Assembly: GCA_045589595.1 (NCBI GenBank)
Contig: JAZNPK010000032.1
Location: 1 to 64,000, forward strand
Source of the DNA: SIG77 sp045589595
GTDB lineage: Bacteria; Verrucomicrobiota; Lentisphaeria; Victivallales; UBA1829
Direction of reading: 5' to 3'
Length of the DNA stretch: 64,000 nt
Below the pieces are notes generated by a model that had not been told where the DNA came from, did no database searches, and saw nothing but the letters and a program-made list of their open reading frames with translations. The translations under genes and the position numbers were made by a program. Below are positions 14,085-23,586 of this stretch, piece after piece (the first letter of the stretch is position 1; every line of letters starts with the position of its first letter).

Positions 14085-15089
14085 TCATTCTGCGCATTTG
14101 ATCAGAGCGCGTTCCAGAATGGCATCACATTTTCCGCAACGGGTACAATTTGCAGCACATGCGGCAGGGAGTTCAACCTGATCCAACGCCTTGTTATCCA
14201 ACACATAAGGTTGAAAATGTCCGGCGAAACACGGTTCTGTCAGATTCAGCAGATTCCCATTGAAACTGCCCGATGTGTAGGCGGCGATCACCATCCGCGG
14301 CATAATATGCTGCCGGGTGGCGAGTTTGACCACATCCACATAGGGGGCGTAGCGGTGAATATCTTCCGGGCGGATCCATGAACTGCGCAGAAAATCGCGC
14401 CAGTTTTCCCGATCCTGGTACCGTTTCCAGCAGAGATGAGGCAGAAAATCTTTGTCGTTGCGGATCTCCCGCAAGTCGGAATCGTGAGCGACCATATTGT
14501 CGTGGAATGTCTGATAAGGGCAATTCCACAGACAGCCGCTGTTGGCAAGCATACACAATTTTTTTCCGTTGTCGTGACACCATGCAGAAAATGTTTTTAC
14601 CGTATCCAGATCCCGCTGGAGATCCCGCCGGATGTAAAAGCTGTCGAAACCGTCCCCCAGATACTCCAAGGCGGCAACGGAATCCAGCCTCATATTCACG
14701 GAAGCGCGCACTTCGATCTGCGGCAGATGTTTTTTGATGACATACGCGGCAAAAGGCGTGGTGGTGGTAACGATTTCCGGCATCAGGTCCCTGCGCTCCA
14801 GATCTTCCATCAGGGCAAGGATCTCCCGTTTGAACCGTTCGGAGACCGCCCATTCACCGTAGCAGTTTCCATTGAGAAGCAGATCGAGTGCGATCCCCAT
14901 ACTGCGGAGTCTGCCCAGTTCATATTCCAGCTGTTCCCGTTTTTCGGGACCGCCCGGAGCGTCTGCGCGGCCGGAGGCGATCCCCGGGACCGCAAAATAA
15001 ACTTCCCCGATACGGTCGCGGTAGTCTGCGGCAATATCGGAAAACAGGGCAGGTCCATCCATGTATTGATAACCGGCGGCAAAGATCAT
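14085..15089 (-). CDS. Peptidase U32-like protein with Cys clusters
   Basis: A 334-residue protein resembling the U32 'collagenase-like' family. The N-terminal AAGYQYMDGPALF, the TIM-barrel-like core and the ANSGCLWNCPYQTFHDN segment fit the family's conserved Cys region. The C-terminus adds a CAANCTRCGKC cluster that could bind iron-sulfur. Some U32 members are now known to act in tRNA hydroxylation or quinone side-chain hydroxylation, so a peptidase role should not be assumed. It starts 2 bp after the IclR regulator stop, so the genes are translationally linked. The start at 15089 was chosen over an upstream in-frame codon that would overlap the regulator. Confidence 0.72.
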   Translation of the reverse strand: MIFAAGYQYMDGPALFSDIAADYRDRIGEVYFAVPGIASGRADAPGGPEKREQLEYELGRLRSMGIALDLLLNGNCYGEWAVSERFKREILALMEDLERRDLMPEIVTTTTPFAAYVIKKHLPQIEVRASVNMRLDSVAALEYLGDGFDSFYIRRDLQRDLDTVKTFSAWCHDNGKKLCMLANSGCLWNCPYQTFHDNMVAHDSDLREIRNDKDFLPHLCWKRYQDRENWRDFLRSSWIRPEDIHRYAPYVDVVKLATRQHIMPRMVIAAYTSGSFNGNLLNLTEPCFAGHFQPYVLDNKALDQVELPAACAANCTRCGKCDAILERALIKCAE

Positions 15090-15090
15090 T

Positions 15091-15807
15091 TTATTTCTCC
15101 CGGAGCGCAGCTGCAAATTTTTCCGCCGCCGTCAGATATGGCTGGATGTCAGTATTGCCGGGGACAGTTGAGCGGAACCCCAGCGCGTATCCGTCCGGCA
15201 GCACAAATGCGGCAGTGAGACATTCGCCGGTGATCCGGCAGTAATACCGGTTCCGTGCAGTTTCCCGCAATATTTTTTTGAATCGTTCCGCAGAGCCCCA
15301 CATACCGGAGCCGTATTCTTCAAAGGGGTAAGCACTTTCCATCAGTTGTGCGTGGCGGGGATTTGCCGCCTGAAGAACGATCGCACTGGCGGAAGTGTAG
15401 GGCATGAACTGCATCTGTCCGGGCTGATGGACAGCGCCGGGATCGTCCGGAGAAACCCGGAAAATGCAATGAACATCCGTATGAACGAGCCGTGAGAGAG
15501 TAATGATGCAATCCGGGAACTGTTCTGCCAGTTTTTTCAGTTCCGCCATAGCGCGGTCACGGTATTCCGCCGTGCGCTGTGCGGCTGCGATCTCCAGCAG
15601 ACCGGGACCGATCCGGAACCGGCTGACACTGTCACGGACCACAAAATTCCGTGCTGCCAGAGTTCGCAGCAGGTTGTGCAGCGTTGGCTTTTTCATCCCG
15701 GTCAGGAGCGTCAGTTCATTCAGCCGGACCCCCTCCGGGCGTGCGGAGATGAGTTTCAGCAGATCGAGTCCGTGGAGCAGGGATCGTACGAGGTCGGAGT
15801 TTGCCAT
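15091..15807 (-). CDS. IclR-family transcriptional regulator
   Basis: A 238-residue regulator. The N-terminal winged helix (residues 1-75) has the typical SLLHGLDLLKLI start and recognition-helix region MKKPTLHNLLRTL. The C-terminal effector-binding domain follows, with YTSASAIVLQ in place of the usual T..GKA.LA motif. The start at 15807 is preceded by GAGGAG; a TTG at 15822 overlaps the upstream stop. It lies in the middle of a three-gene operon, between an iron-sulfur oxidoreductase and a U32-like protein, and probably controls that operon in response to a small molecule. Palindromes at the operon promoter (16916-16957) are candidate binding sites. Confidence 0.88.
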   Translation of the reverse strand: MANSDLVRSLLHGLDLLKLISARPEGVRLNELTLLTGMKKPTLHNLLRTLAARNFVVRDSVSRFRIGPGLLEIAAAQRTAEYRDRAMAELKKLAEQFPDCIITLSRLVHTDVHCIFRVSPDDPGAVHQPGQMQFMPYTSASAIVLQAANPRHAQLMESAYPFEEYGSGMWGSAERFKKILRETARNRYYCRITGECLTAAFVLPDGYALGFRSTVPGNTDIQPYLTAAEKFAAALREK

Positions 15808-15818
15808 TGCCGGGCTCC

Positions 15819-16886
15819 TCAATCAGCGTCAGATGCCGGTGGATCGCCTCTGAAGCGCGTACCGGGCGCGTATTCCGGTTCTTTGCTCCAGTCCACGCTC
15901 CAAACCGGGCGACGGCGGAATTTATCTTTGAAACTGTTCTGGAGAACGCCCCGGCTTTCCAGACTGATCATACAGGCTCTGGTACAGCCCCGCGAACCGC
16001 AGATCGCCTGTCCGGTCTGATACAGATTTTTCGGTTTCTGGAAAAACGGCGACCATTCACCGGGAACGGTATCGTTGTAGGCGGCGCCGTCCAGATAAGG
16101 TCTTTCCTGTTCGATGCCGGTGCGTTTTGCCCCGCGGAAAGCAACATTGCATTTGTAAATATCGATATCCGCCCACTCCAATTCGTGTCCGGCAAGATTG
16201 AGTTTGACCGTGTTCACGGGATCGAAACAGTTTCCGGGACATGCCTTGATACATGCCATACAGCGGTTGCAGAGTTTGGGACCGTCATAGATGGGGTCCG
16301 GCTCCAGTTCCACATCCGTAAGAACGATCCCGAGACGGCAGCGGGGGCCGAACTGGGGACTCAAAAACATTTTGCTGAATCCGATCTCGCCCAGACCGCA
16401 CAAATACGCTGCGATCCGGAGATGGACCATAATGTCGGGTATCGCCTGACCCGGACGGACCGGACGCGTGTAGCCCCGCTCCGCATAGCCCTGATTATCA
16501 ATGGCTCGCCAGTCGCTCTGATGTCCCATGGGGATGGCTTCATAGCCCTGATCTTCGATAAATTTACTCAGATTGATCACCGTCATCGGCATATAAAGAT
16601 AAGTGATGCCGCCGTAACCCATGGCTGAATAATTGCTGAAATATGTCCCTTCCTCCACACCGCGCAGACTGCCGCGTTCCACGCGGAACACCATACCGAT
16701 GATGCTTTTACATTCGGGCATGATCTGTTTCGGATCCATCTGAAGCGGCGCATCCGCCCAGCGGTCGATACTGCCGATACCGACCACATCCGCCCCCATT
16801 TCCAGGGCTCTGCGTTTGACTTCGAGTGCCGCCTGACGGGGATCGCTCAAATCAACGCCGTTGAATTCACGCGTCATGATCGCCAT
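15819..16886 (-). CDS. QueG/reductive-dehalogenase-like 4Fe-4S protein
   Basis: A 355-residue cytoplasmic iron-sulfur protein, distantly like epoxyqueuosine reductase and corrinoid reductive dehalogenases. A ferredoxin-type segment, CNRCMACIKACPGNCF (about 205-220), binds at least one cluster; a second Cys group, CGSRGCTRACM, near the C-terminus may complete another. The N-terminal domain (ALEMGADVVGIGSIDRW) matches the QueG-like fold. True QueG has a HEAT-like C-terminus that I cannot identify here, so a tRNA role is uncertain. It is the first gene of an operon with an IclR regulator and a U32-like gene, a context more like catabolism or detoxification. The start has GAGGAG 10 bp upstream. 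Confidence 0.7.
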   Translation of the reverse strand: MAIMTREFNGVDLSDPRQAALEVKRRALEMGADVVGIGSIDRWADAPLQMDPKQIMPECKSIIGMVFRVERGSLRGVEEGTYFSNYSAMGYGGITYLYMPMTVINLSKFIEDQGYEAIPMGHQSDWRAIDNQGYAERGYTRPVRPGQAIPDIMVHLRIAAYLCGLGEIGFSKMFLSPQFGPRCRLGIVLTDVELEPDPIYDGPKLCNRCMACIKACPGNCFDPVNTVKLNLAGHELEWADIDIYKCNVAFRGAKRTGIEQERPYLDGAAYNDTVPGEWSPFFQKPKNLYQTGQAICGSRGCTRACMISLESRGVLQNSFKDKFRRRPVWSVDWSKEPEYAPGTRFRGDPPASDAD

Positions 16887-16915
16887 AACAAAAATCTCCT
16901 CTGTGATTCTTTTTA

Positions 16916-16983
16916 TTCATCATTGATGAACGATAATTCATTGATTCTGAACAGAATATACATCATCTCCTCCGGTCTGTCAA
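16916..16983 (-). promoter_or_regulatory. Consensus promoter with two palindromes upstream of Fe-S/IclR operon
   Basis: On the minus strand: TTGACA (16983-16978), a 17-bp spacer, TATATT (16960-16955). Two palindromes follow: ATTCTGAACAGAAT (16944-16957), overlapping the -10, and TTCATCATTGATGAA (16916-16930) in the leader. Their positions suit repression, probably by the IclR protein encoded in the operon. Confidence 0.7.
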
Positions 16984-17012
16984 GAGGGGATTTCAGAAAA
17001 TTCCGGAAATTT

Positions 17013-17651
17013 TCAGCGCAATTTATCCGCCAGCGGGATCAGCCACCCGCCGAGCGAATTGCCCAGAGTCATGAGCAGAACTGCCAGCAATGTGTTGATG
17101 CTCCAGACTCCGGCGACGGAGAAATAATACATATTTGCGATACAGTGTTCAAATCCGCAAAGGATAAAGATCGCCACACAGAGGAAAACGGCGGCAAAAC
17201 GGAAAATATCGCCGAACTCTTTGTGTTTGAACGATTCCACCGCCAGATACATGAGGATACCGCAGAAAAAGGAAAGGATCAGGATGCTCAAAGGCGCATC
17301 AGCAAGTTTTTCGGCGCAGACGGCAGAAACTCTGGCATTCAGTTTGGGGAAGGTGCGGCTGTTCCGGATGAGTGTTCCCACCAGAAAACATCCGAGCAGA
17401 TTTCCGGTCCAGATCAGCAGCAGGGTGATGAGATATGCGCCGACTTCGCTCCGTTTCTGCGTCACGAGATAGCCGATGGCGCCGGTATAGAGTTTGAATC
17501 CGTAACACAGGATCGTCATCAGGGCGAAAGCAAAGAGGAATGCCCCTGCAGTTGCGTTGGGGGTCATGAGATAAACGGTTCCGGCGATCCCGATGGCGAG
17601 ACCGGAAAGGATCGCATTCAGAAAAGTTTTACCGCACTGGGAAAAAGTCAT
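17013..17651 (-). CDS. Formate/nitrite transporter family channel
   Basis: A 212-residue membrane protein of the FNT family, slightly shorter than usual. Six hydrophobic segments are visible. The family's internal symmetry shows in GNLLGCFLVGTL (first half) and GNSLGGWLIP (second half), and the half-helix region contains FEHCIANMYYFSVA, carrying the central pore His. FNT channels move formate, nitrite, hydrosulfide or lactate with protons across the inner membrane; in an anaerobe formate is the likeliest, but selectivity cannot be read here. It is a single-gene unit. Confidence 0.88.
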   Translation of the reverse strand: MTFSQCGKTFLNAILSGLAIGIAGTVYLMTPNATAGAFLFAFALMTILCYGFKLYTGAIGYLVTQKRSEVGAYLITLLLIWTGNLLGCFLVGTLIRNSRTFPKLNARVSAVCAEKLADAPLSILILSFFCGILMYLAVESFKHKEFGDIFRFAAVFLCVAIFILCGFEHCIANMYYFSVAGVWSINTLLAVLLMTLGNSLGGWLIPLADKLR

Positions 17652-17772
17652 AAGTTATTCTCCGTTTTATCATATTTTTGTTTTACATCTTTACAGTAAT
17701 ACCGGAACGGAAAAATACAAGGAAAATCTTTAAAATCACAGGTTTCTGAAGGATGATTTTTTATATTCCGGC

Positions 17773-17801
17773 TTGAAAATGATCCTGAACCGTGCTATAT
17801 A
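17773..17801 (+). promoter_or_regulatory. sigma70-like promoter of secreted protein pair
   Basis: TTGAAA (17773-17778), a 17-bp spacer, TATATA (17796-17801). The spacer end CCGTGC matches that at 4553-4558. Confidence 0.65.
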
Positions 17802-17853
17802 ATCAGAGAACTGAAAAATATCAGGCACAGAGATATCGACCGCAAGGAGAAAA

Positions 17854-19698
17854 ATGAAAAAAACGATTTTGTGTACAGCGTTCCTGTTGGCAGTTCTGAC
17901 CGCTCTGCCGGCATCCGACGGGCTGAAACGGCAGAAATATATTCTTGATCCGGCAAAAGTCAAAGCGAATGCCGCGAAAGTGGCAGCCGATCTGAAAAAA
18001 GTCCCGGCGGAATGGCAGAAAGCACCGGTCCTTTATTACGCAGTGGAGGCGATGAGCGACATCAAGCGCCTTCCGGACCGTTATCCTGTTGACGGCGCAC
18101 TTGCCGCGCCTCTGGAGATCGTGGCGGCAAAAGGGGAATTTGAACCGGCGTCCTTTGTTGTTTATCCGCAGAAAGATGTGGACCGTTTCGAGTTGAAGGT
18201 CTCGGATCTCAAAAACAGCAGCGGCAATACGATCCCGGCATCAGCTGTCGATTTGAAACTGGTGAAGATCTGGTATCAGTGCGGTGCCGGATGGTTCAGT
18301 TTCATGGCAGACCCCTTCGGCAGAACTTTGACGCCCGAACTGCTGGTGAATGACGAAAATCTGATCTGGGCAGATCCCGCCACAAAAGATAATTACGCCC
18401 GCTACAGCAATAAAGACGGATCCACGCATTACGAATGGATCAGCGCCGACTTTATGGTCACGGACTACAAATTCTCCAATATGGTCCGGATCGCCATGCT
18501 CAAAGATGCCGATACCCTTCAGCCGGTCGTGCTGAACAGAAATGAATTCAAACAGTTTATGGTCACGGTGAAGATCCCGGAAAACGCACCGGGCGGTCTT
18601 TATGAAGGTACGATCGATATGCTCGCCGACGGCAAAAAAATCGGCACCATCCCCCTTCAGACGGGCGTGCTGAATTTTGTGCTGCCGGACGCACGCACAA
18701 ATTACGATCTGAACAAACCCTATCTGCTCTGTTTCGACGGCACTTGGGATGCCCAGAAAACACCCCGGATCGTCCGGAATCTGGTCGATCACAATGCAAA
18801 GACCATTGCCGGTTTCCCCCTGCCGGATCCTCTGAACGAAAAACAGTTTGTGAAAGATATTGAACTGGCGAAAAAGTACGGTGTTTCTCTCCGCCCCCTG
18901 TTCGGCGGTCCCCGCGTCAACCAGAAGATCTGGAAGGAACCGCCCACGCCGGAGCAGTTGGCAGAACTGGAACGGACACAGGGACTTCTTCACGCCGCCG
19001 CCGCCATGACGAAAAAATATCTCGGTCACACCGATGTGTATTGCTACGGCGCAGATGAAGGCGGTTACGAAACTGTGAAAGCGGAACGCCGTGCATGGCG
19101 GGCAGCTCACGCCGCCGGTGTGAAAGTTTATGTTTCCGGCCAACATCACGGCAGAATGTTGTATCCGCTGGATTATATGCGTCTGCCCCGTCCGCCGTCG
19201 CCGAAACGGGCGGCAATGGTGGCAAAGTATCACGAAGCGCACCCCAATGGTATGGCGGCGTGGTACGCTGATCCCCATTCCGGACCCGAAAATCCGGATT
19301 ATTTCCGGCGGATACACGGTCTGGTGGCATACAAATACAATTACGATGTGGCGTATAACTACACATGGTACCGGAACGACTGGAACGATTTTGCCATTGC
19401 TTATGAATCCCAGTACCGGGGGATCATCATCGTTTACGCAATTTCCGACCGCGTGCTGGATACCCTCGCCTGGGAAGGTGTCCGGGAGGGGATCGACGAT
19501 ATCCGCTACGCCACCAAACTCAAACAACTCGCGTATGAAGCAGAAAAATCACCAGATGCCGATGTTCTGCATCTGGGCAGACGCGCTCTGGCATATCTCG
19601 CTTACTGGGATATCCGGGAAAATCCCGATACCTTCCGCACGGAATGTGCAAATTATATCCTGCAGCTTGAAAAGGCACTCGGAAAGGAACAGAAATAA
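17854..19698 (+). CDS. Secreted DUF4091-type glycoside-hydrolase-like protein
   Basis: A 614-residue exported protein with a clear signal peptide (MKKTILCTAFLLAVLTALPAS). An N-terminal beta-sandwich (about 60-290, with FEPASFVVYP and ENAPGGLYEG) precedes a TIM-barrel-like domain. The end carries the signature WEGVREGIDDIRYATKL of DUF4091, a domain found in putative glycoside hydrolases of PVC bacteria and Bacteroidota. Candidate catalytic acids include the residues in CYGADEGGYETVK. The polysaccharide target is unknown. The stop overlaps the start of the next gene (TAATG), so the two secreted proteins are translationally coupled. Confidence 0.8.
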   Translation: MKKTILCTAFLLAVLTALPASDGLKRQKYILDPAKVKANAAKVAADLKKVPAEWQKAPVLYYAVEAMSDIKRLPDRYPVDGALAAPLEIVAAKGEFEPASFVVYPQKDVDRFELKVSDLKNSSGNTIPASAVDLKLVKIWYQCGAGWFSFMADPFGRTLTPELLVNDENLIWADPATKDNYARYSNKDGSTHYEWISADFMVTDYKFSNMVRIAMLKDADTLQPVVLNRNEFKQFMVTVKIPENAPGGLYEGTIDMLADGKKIGTIPLQTGVLNFVLPDARTNYDLNKPYLLCFDGTWDAQKTPRIVRNLVDHNAKTIAGFPLPDPLNEKQFVKDIELAKKYGVSLRPLFGGPRVNQKIWKEPPTPEQLAELERTQGLLHAAAAMTKKYLGHTDVYCYGADEGGYETVKAERRAWRAAHAAGVKVYVSGQHHGRMLYPLDYMRLPRPPSPKRAAMVAKYHEAHPNGMAAWYADPHSGPENPDYFRRIHGLVAYKYNYDVAYNYTWYRNDWNDFAIAYESQYRGIIIVYAISDRVLDTLAWEGVREGIDDIRYATKLKQLAYEAEKSPDADVLHLGRRALAYLAYWDIRENPDTFRTECANYILQLEKALGKEQK

Positions 19699-22277
19699 TG
19701 AAATACAGAATTTTTGCTTATCTGATTTGTACCGGGGCGCTGATCACCGGAATACCCGCATTGACCGCACAGACACCCGCCCCGGCTCCGGCGGTCAAAA
19801 CGATGGATACGAAAGCCTACTCTAAAAAACTCCAGGCGACCGATCTGGCAGTACGGGGGAAACCTGCAGAAGCATTTGCCGCGTGGATGCAGTTTATCGA
19901 AACAGAAAATTTGAACGAAACACAGTTGCGCACGATTTTGAACCGTGCTGTACAGGTCGTGTTCCAGATCAAAGATGCCGAAGCCGCAAAAGCCGCATAC
20001 AGCCGCCTGATCGCTCTTATCCGGGCGTCGGAGGATGTCTTTGTGCAGACCTCATTTGTTACACAGGCGTACCGGGTCCCCAAAGATATATACCGCGCCG
20101 ATGTACTGGACGCCGTGAAAAAGATCGTCAACAGCGGAAAAGAAGATCAGATCGCTGGTCTGATCCGGAATTTTGCCGGTAACGCCGCCTATTTTGAACT
20201 GGCGGATGAACTTTACGGAAAAATAAAACTGGAAGCGCCCGGTCCCTTCGGAATCGCAACGGCAAGACTTGCTCTCGGTCATCTCAAATTCAAAGGCGAT
20301 GCAGAAACTGCAAAAAAATATTTTATGCTGCTTGCTGACAGAACGGCAAAAATCAAAGCCGAAAGAGATTCCGCCATCGCTGAACTGGAAAAAGCCGGAA
20401 AAAAAGCAAACCGGAATCCGGACCGCCCATGGAATGAGATCCTCAGTACATTCCATGCCATCCTGCCGGAACTCCTGACCGTCAACCGCGAACTGACCGC
20501 GGAAATATTCGCCCGCTTCAAACCGCTTATGCAGACAGAAAATGCCCTGATCTTTGAACTCGGCAATATGGGGATGTATGCGAAAAGAACCGGTGATCAT
20601 GCCGCTTACGATGCCGCCGTGAAAAAAGCTCTCACTCTCCCCTACGGTATCACACGCACAAAAATCGTTACCACCCTCGCAAATGTTGCCGATAACGATA
20701 CGGCAAATATGCTCTACACCGCAGAACTTGAAAATCCCGCGCTCACCCCGCAGGAACACTTCAATTATGTGAATAATCTGCGTCGCCGCTGCGGAGATGT
20801 ACGGTGGTTCCAGCGCGGTTTCAACGAGAACGGCGCTTATGAACGCTGGCGGAAATTTACCGGTGAACTGATCAGGATCAATGACGCCGCAGACGGCAGA
20901 AAACCTGCCAACAGCGTGTTCTATCGCGAAAATGCCTGTACCGCTTTCGGGTACGGCGATTTCGATTTTGCTGTCAAACAGATCGCAATCGCTGAAAATA
21001 TGACGGAACCGGCACAAATCAAAAATCTGCTGGATACCGCCGTAATGATCCGCCTCTGGCAGAAAGATGCAAACGCCGTCAGCAAACTGATCGAACGCAA
21101 CAATCAGCCGGCAGATGACCTCTACTGGCGCGTTGTCGATTTCTTCAGCAAAAACGGTAAAATGACGGATTTCGACCGGACATTCGCCGCAGATAAACTC
21201 AACAGCGAAGCAAAACTGCGCGTCATCCGCCGCGCATCCGAACTCTTCTACCGGGCAAAACGGTATGAAGTCTGCCGCGATATTTATAACGATATCCTGC
21301 AGAATCAGTTTATTTCACTGGAACCCAAAAAGTACAAGGCAACGTTTATGGACGATCCGCCGCGTACCGCCGACGGTTTTATGCGGATGGAGATCTCACA
21401 GAACTGGGACGGTATGGAAACACGGTTTATCCCTTATGGCGAAAATCCCAATGTCAACACAAAAATCGATGTCGAACGCTTCCTCAAAGATACGGAAAAA
21501 CCACAGACCGATCCCCAATGGAAAACCGGCGTCTATTGCGCTTATGACCTGAACGGACTGCATATCTATATCCGCGGTGTCGATCCCGGAATCGAAGAAG
21601 TCATGCAGGGAAAACGGGATGCCGGTGTGCTGGAATTCACCTTCCGCCCGCACGATGACGCACCGTACCACATGCTCTTTTTTGAAAATCTGCCGTTCGC
21701 CGTGGATAATATCAATCTGGAATATGCCAGTCCGACTCCCCGGTACCGCAATACACAGGATACATTCATTACCGATTCCGCACCCGCTAAAGACGGATTC
21801 GCCGCTCATGTTTATATCCCGTGGATCACGTTCTACGAAAATCTGCCCCTGAACGGAAAATGCTGGTATCTCGGTCTCCAACGCTGGTGCAAAGGCGGCG
21901 GACAGACGCTCAGCGGACAGGCGCACGAATTGGCACGTATGCTCAATATCCAGTTCGATATCACAAAAGAACAGGAACGCGCGATCAAATATAATCTCTG
22001 CCGGTCCGCATTCAACCGGTTCAAAAACAGTCAGACTCTCCCCGTCTGGAAAAATGATGATAAACTGGGCGATCCGGAATTTTACGAAAAAGAACTCGCA
22101 CCCCTCGCCGCTGAACTGGAAGAAGCCGGAAAACTTCTCGATGATAAAAATGCCGATATCAATGCCATCTTCGAAAAATATATGGCAGCATGGGCAGAAT
22201 TTGAATTCACCATCGCCGAAAAAAGAAGAAAATATCTCCGGAAAAATTTCTTCAACAACACTGTGGGCACAAAATAA
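19698..22277 (+). CDS. Large secreted protein with TPR-like helices and CBM9-like domain
   Basis: An 859-residue exported protein with a signal peptide (MKYRIFAYLICTGALITGIPALTAQ). Residues 30-560 are mostly helical, with an Ala/Leu pattern like TPR repeats (for example AKAAYSRLIALI and LYGKIKLEA). Residues about 570-760 form a beta-rich domain that resembles the CBM9/DOMON-like fold seen in PVC and Bacteroidota proteins (GVYCAYDLNGLHIYIRGVD, AHVYIPWITFY, CWYLGLQRW). A charged helix closes the chain. It is cotranscribed with the DUF4091 protein, and the two probably act together on an external carbohydrate. No catalytic motif was recognised. Confidence 0.72.
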   Translation: MKYRIFAYLICTGALITGIPALTAQTPAPAPAVKTMDTKAYSKKLQATDLAVRGKPAEAFAAWMQFIETENLNETQLRTILNRAVQVVFQIKDAEAAKAAYSRLIALIRASEDVFVQTSFVTQAYRVPKDIYRADVLDAVKKIVNSGKEDQIAGLIRNFAGNAAYFELADELYGKIKLEAPGPFGIATARLALGHLKFKGDAETAKKYFMLLADRTAKIKAERDSAIAELEKAGKKANRNPDRPWNEILSTFHAILPELLTVNRELTAEIFARFKPLMQTENALIFELGNMGMYAKRTGDHAAYDAAVKKALTLPYGITRTKIVTTLANVADNDTANMLYTAELENPALTPQEHFNYVNNLRRRCGDVRWFQRGFNENGAYERWRKFTGELIRINDAADGRKPANSVFYRENACTAFGYGDFDFAVKQIAIAENMTEPAQIKNLLDTAVMIRLWQKDANAVSKLIERNNQPADDLYWRVVDFFSKNGKMTDFDRTFAADKLNSEAKLRVIRRASELFYRAKRYEVCRDIYNDILQNQFISLEPKKYKATFMDDPPRTADGFMRMEISQNWDGMETRFIPYGENPNVNTKIDVERFLKDTEKPQTDPQWKTGVYCAYDLNGLHIYIRGVDPGIEEVMQGKRDAGVLEFTFRPHDDAPYHMLFFENLPFAVDNINLEYASPTPRYRNTQDTFITDSAPAKDGFAAHVYIPWITFYENLPLNGKCWYLGLQRWCKGGGQTLSGQAHELARMLNIQFDITKEQERAIKYNLCRSAFNRFKNSQTLPVWKNDDKLGDPEFYEKELAPLAAELEEAGKLLDDKNADINAIFEKYMAAWAEFEFTIAEKRRKYLRKNFFNNTVGTK

Positions 22278-22290
22278 ATTTTATTTCCAG

Positions 22291-22499
22291 CACACACAGT
22301 GTGTGCCATATAGTGCCATTGCGTAACGCTCCCGCTTACTTAATGGCACGATGAGGCAGATAAAGTTCTATTATTATTCTGCCGTCAATGCTGCGCAGCA
22401 GCTTTGACTACGGCAGGATATGCGCGCTGCGCATATCCTGCTCGCGTCAAGGGCTTTGCCCTTGCTGCGGTCCAGCGGCAGTCCGCTGGTCGCACGCCA
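22291..22499. repeat. Mosaic palindromic intergenic repeat between convergent genes
   Basis: Modules A (22291-22314) and C (22313-22351) match the array at 5815-6243. Locus-specific hairpins follow: CAGGATATGCGC-GCT-GCGCATATCCTG (22414-22440), CAAGGGC/GCCCTTG, and CCAGCGG/CCGCTGG. The gap between the convergent genes holds no ORF of interest; the hairpins could end transcription from both sides. Confidence 0.8.
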
Positions 22500-22521
22500 G
22501 TGCGAAACATACACATGTGTC

Positions 22522-23586
22522 TCACGACAGGAACTGCTGCATGGGGGCAAATTTACTTTTTCTGAATGCTTCTTCTGTGACGCGCACGACTTCCAGGGCT
22601 TCTTCCGGTTTGATGGGGTATGGTTTCCCTTCGAAAACGGATGCTGCCATATATTTCCATACATCCGCCATATTCGTGAGAGCCAGATCGTAATCGGCGT
22701 CGAAGAAAGTGAGCGTTTCGTCGAAATTGCCGTACCGGAACGGGGGATTTTCCCGATGAACTTCCAATTTTTTGAACGGGATCGTGGGATCGACGGCGCG
22801 CACATGCACTTTATTTCCGCCTTCATAGACGATCGTTCCGCGGGAGCCGATGACTTCCAGTTGGCGTCCGGGCAGGACATTTGCGCCGGTCACTTCGATA
22901 TCGGCGAGCCGTCCGTTTTCGCTTTTGAGGATGATTTTATACAGGTCATCGCCTTCGCCGATACTGATCACGTGGCGTACATCTGCCCAGAGATCCACCA
23001 CGGGTGAATTCAGCAGCTGCAGAGCGTGGTCGATGATGTGGGGTCCCCAGTTGGAGAGCAATCCGCCGTAATATTCGGGAACGGTCATCCAGTCATTTCT
23101 GCGACAATATCCCACGCTCCGGTTCAGTTTGATATACTGCACATCGCCGATGATCCCGGATTCCGCCAATTCCCGGACTTTATTGAAACCGGGTTCAAAA
23201 CGGCGGTTGTGACGGAAATAAAGTTTACCCGGATGCGCGTCTCCGCAGGCAAGGAGTTTTTTCATTTCCACCACATTTGTTGCAACGGGTTTTTCCACCA
23301 GAGCGATCTTCCCGGCTTCCAGAACGCGGATCGCCATCGGCACATGATCAAGATGCCGTGTCGCAATGGTCACAAGATCGATATTTTCATCGGCAATGAC
23401 TTCATCGAACGAAGCGTATTTTTTGTATCCGCCGCCCCAGTTTGCGGGGAGATTTTCCAGACGGTCCGGCGCATTGTCGCACACGGCTGCGAGTTCGTAC
23501 TGATCATTTGCCGAAGCGATGATCTCATCAATATGACCTCTGCCCATTCTGCCGAGGCCGATTACTGCATAACGGAGCTTTTTCAT
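22522..23586 (-). CDS. Gfo/Idh/MocA family oxidoreductase
   Basis: A 354-residue NAD(P)-dependent oxidoreductase. The N-terminal Rossmann fold starts RYAVIGLGRMGRGH, and the family's catalytic-lysine motif is ALVEKPVA. The C-terminal alpha/beta domain contains NWGPHIIDHALQLL, with the conserved His of the family. These enzymes oxidise or reduce sugars, inositols or their phosphates. The start overlaps the stop of the upstream isomerase by 4 bp (ATGA), a tightly coupled pair typical of sugar or cyclitol breakdown. A divergent AraC regulator lies beyond the isomerase. The exact substrate is not predictable. Confidence 0.9.
   Translation of the reverse strand: MKKLRYAVIGLGRMGRGHIDEIIASANDQYELAAVCDNAPDRLENLPANWGGGYKKYASFDEVIADENIDLVTIATRHLDHVPMAIRVLEAGKIALVEKPVATNVVEMKKLLACGDAHPGKLYFRHNRRFEPGFNKVRELAESGIIGDVQYIKLNRSVGYCRRNDWMTVPEYYGGLLSNWGPHIIDHALQLLNSPVVDLWADVRHVISIGEGDDLYKIILKSENGRLADIEVTGANVLPGRQLEVIGSRGTIVYEGGNKVHVRAVDPTIPFKKLEVHRENPPFRYGNFDETLTFFDADYDLALTNMADVWKYMAASVFEGKPYPIKPEEALEVVRVTEEAFRKSKFAPMQQFLS

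Noticed and set aside
18241..19527. A 428-residue frame antisense to the DUF4091 gene
   Set aside because: Shadow of a clear secreted protein gene on the plus strand.
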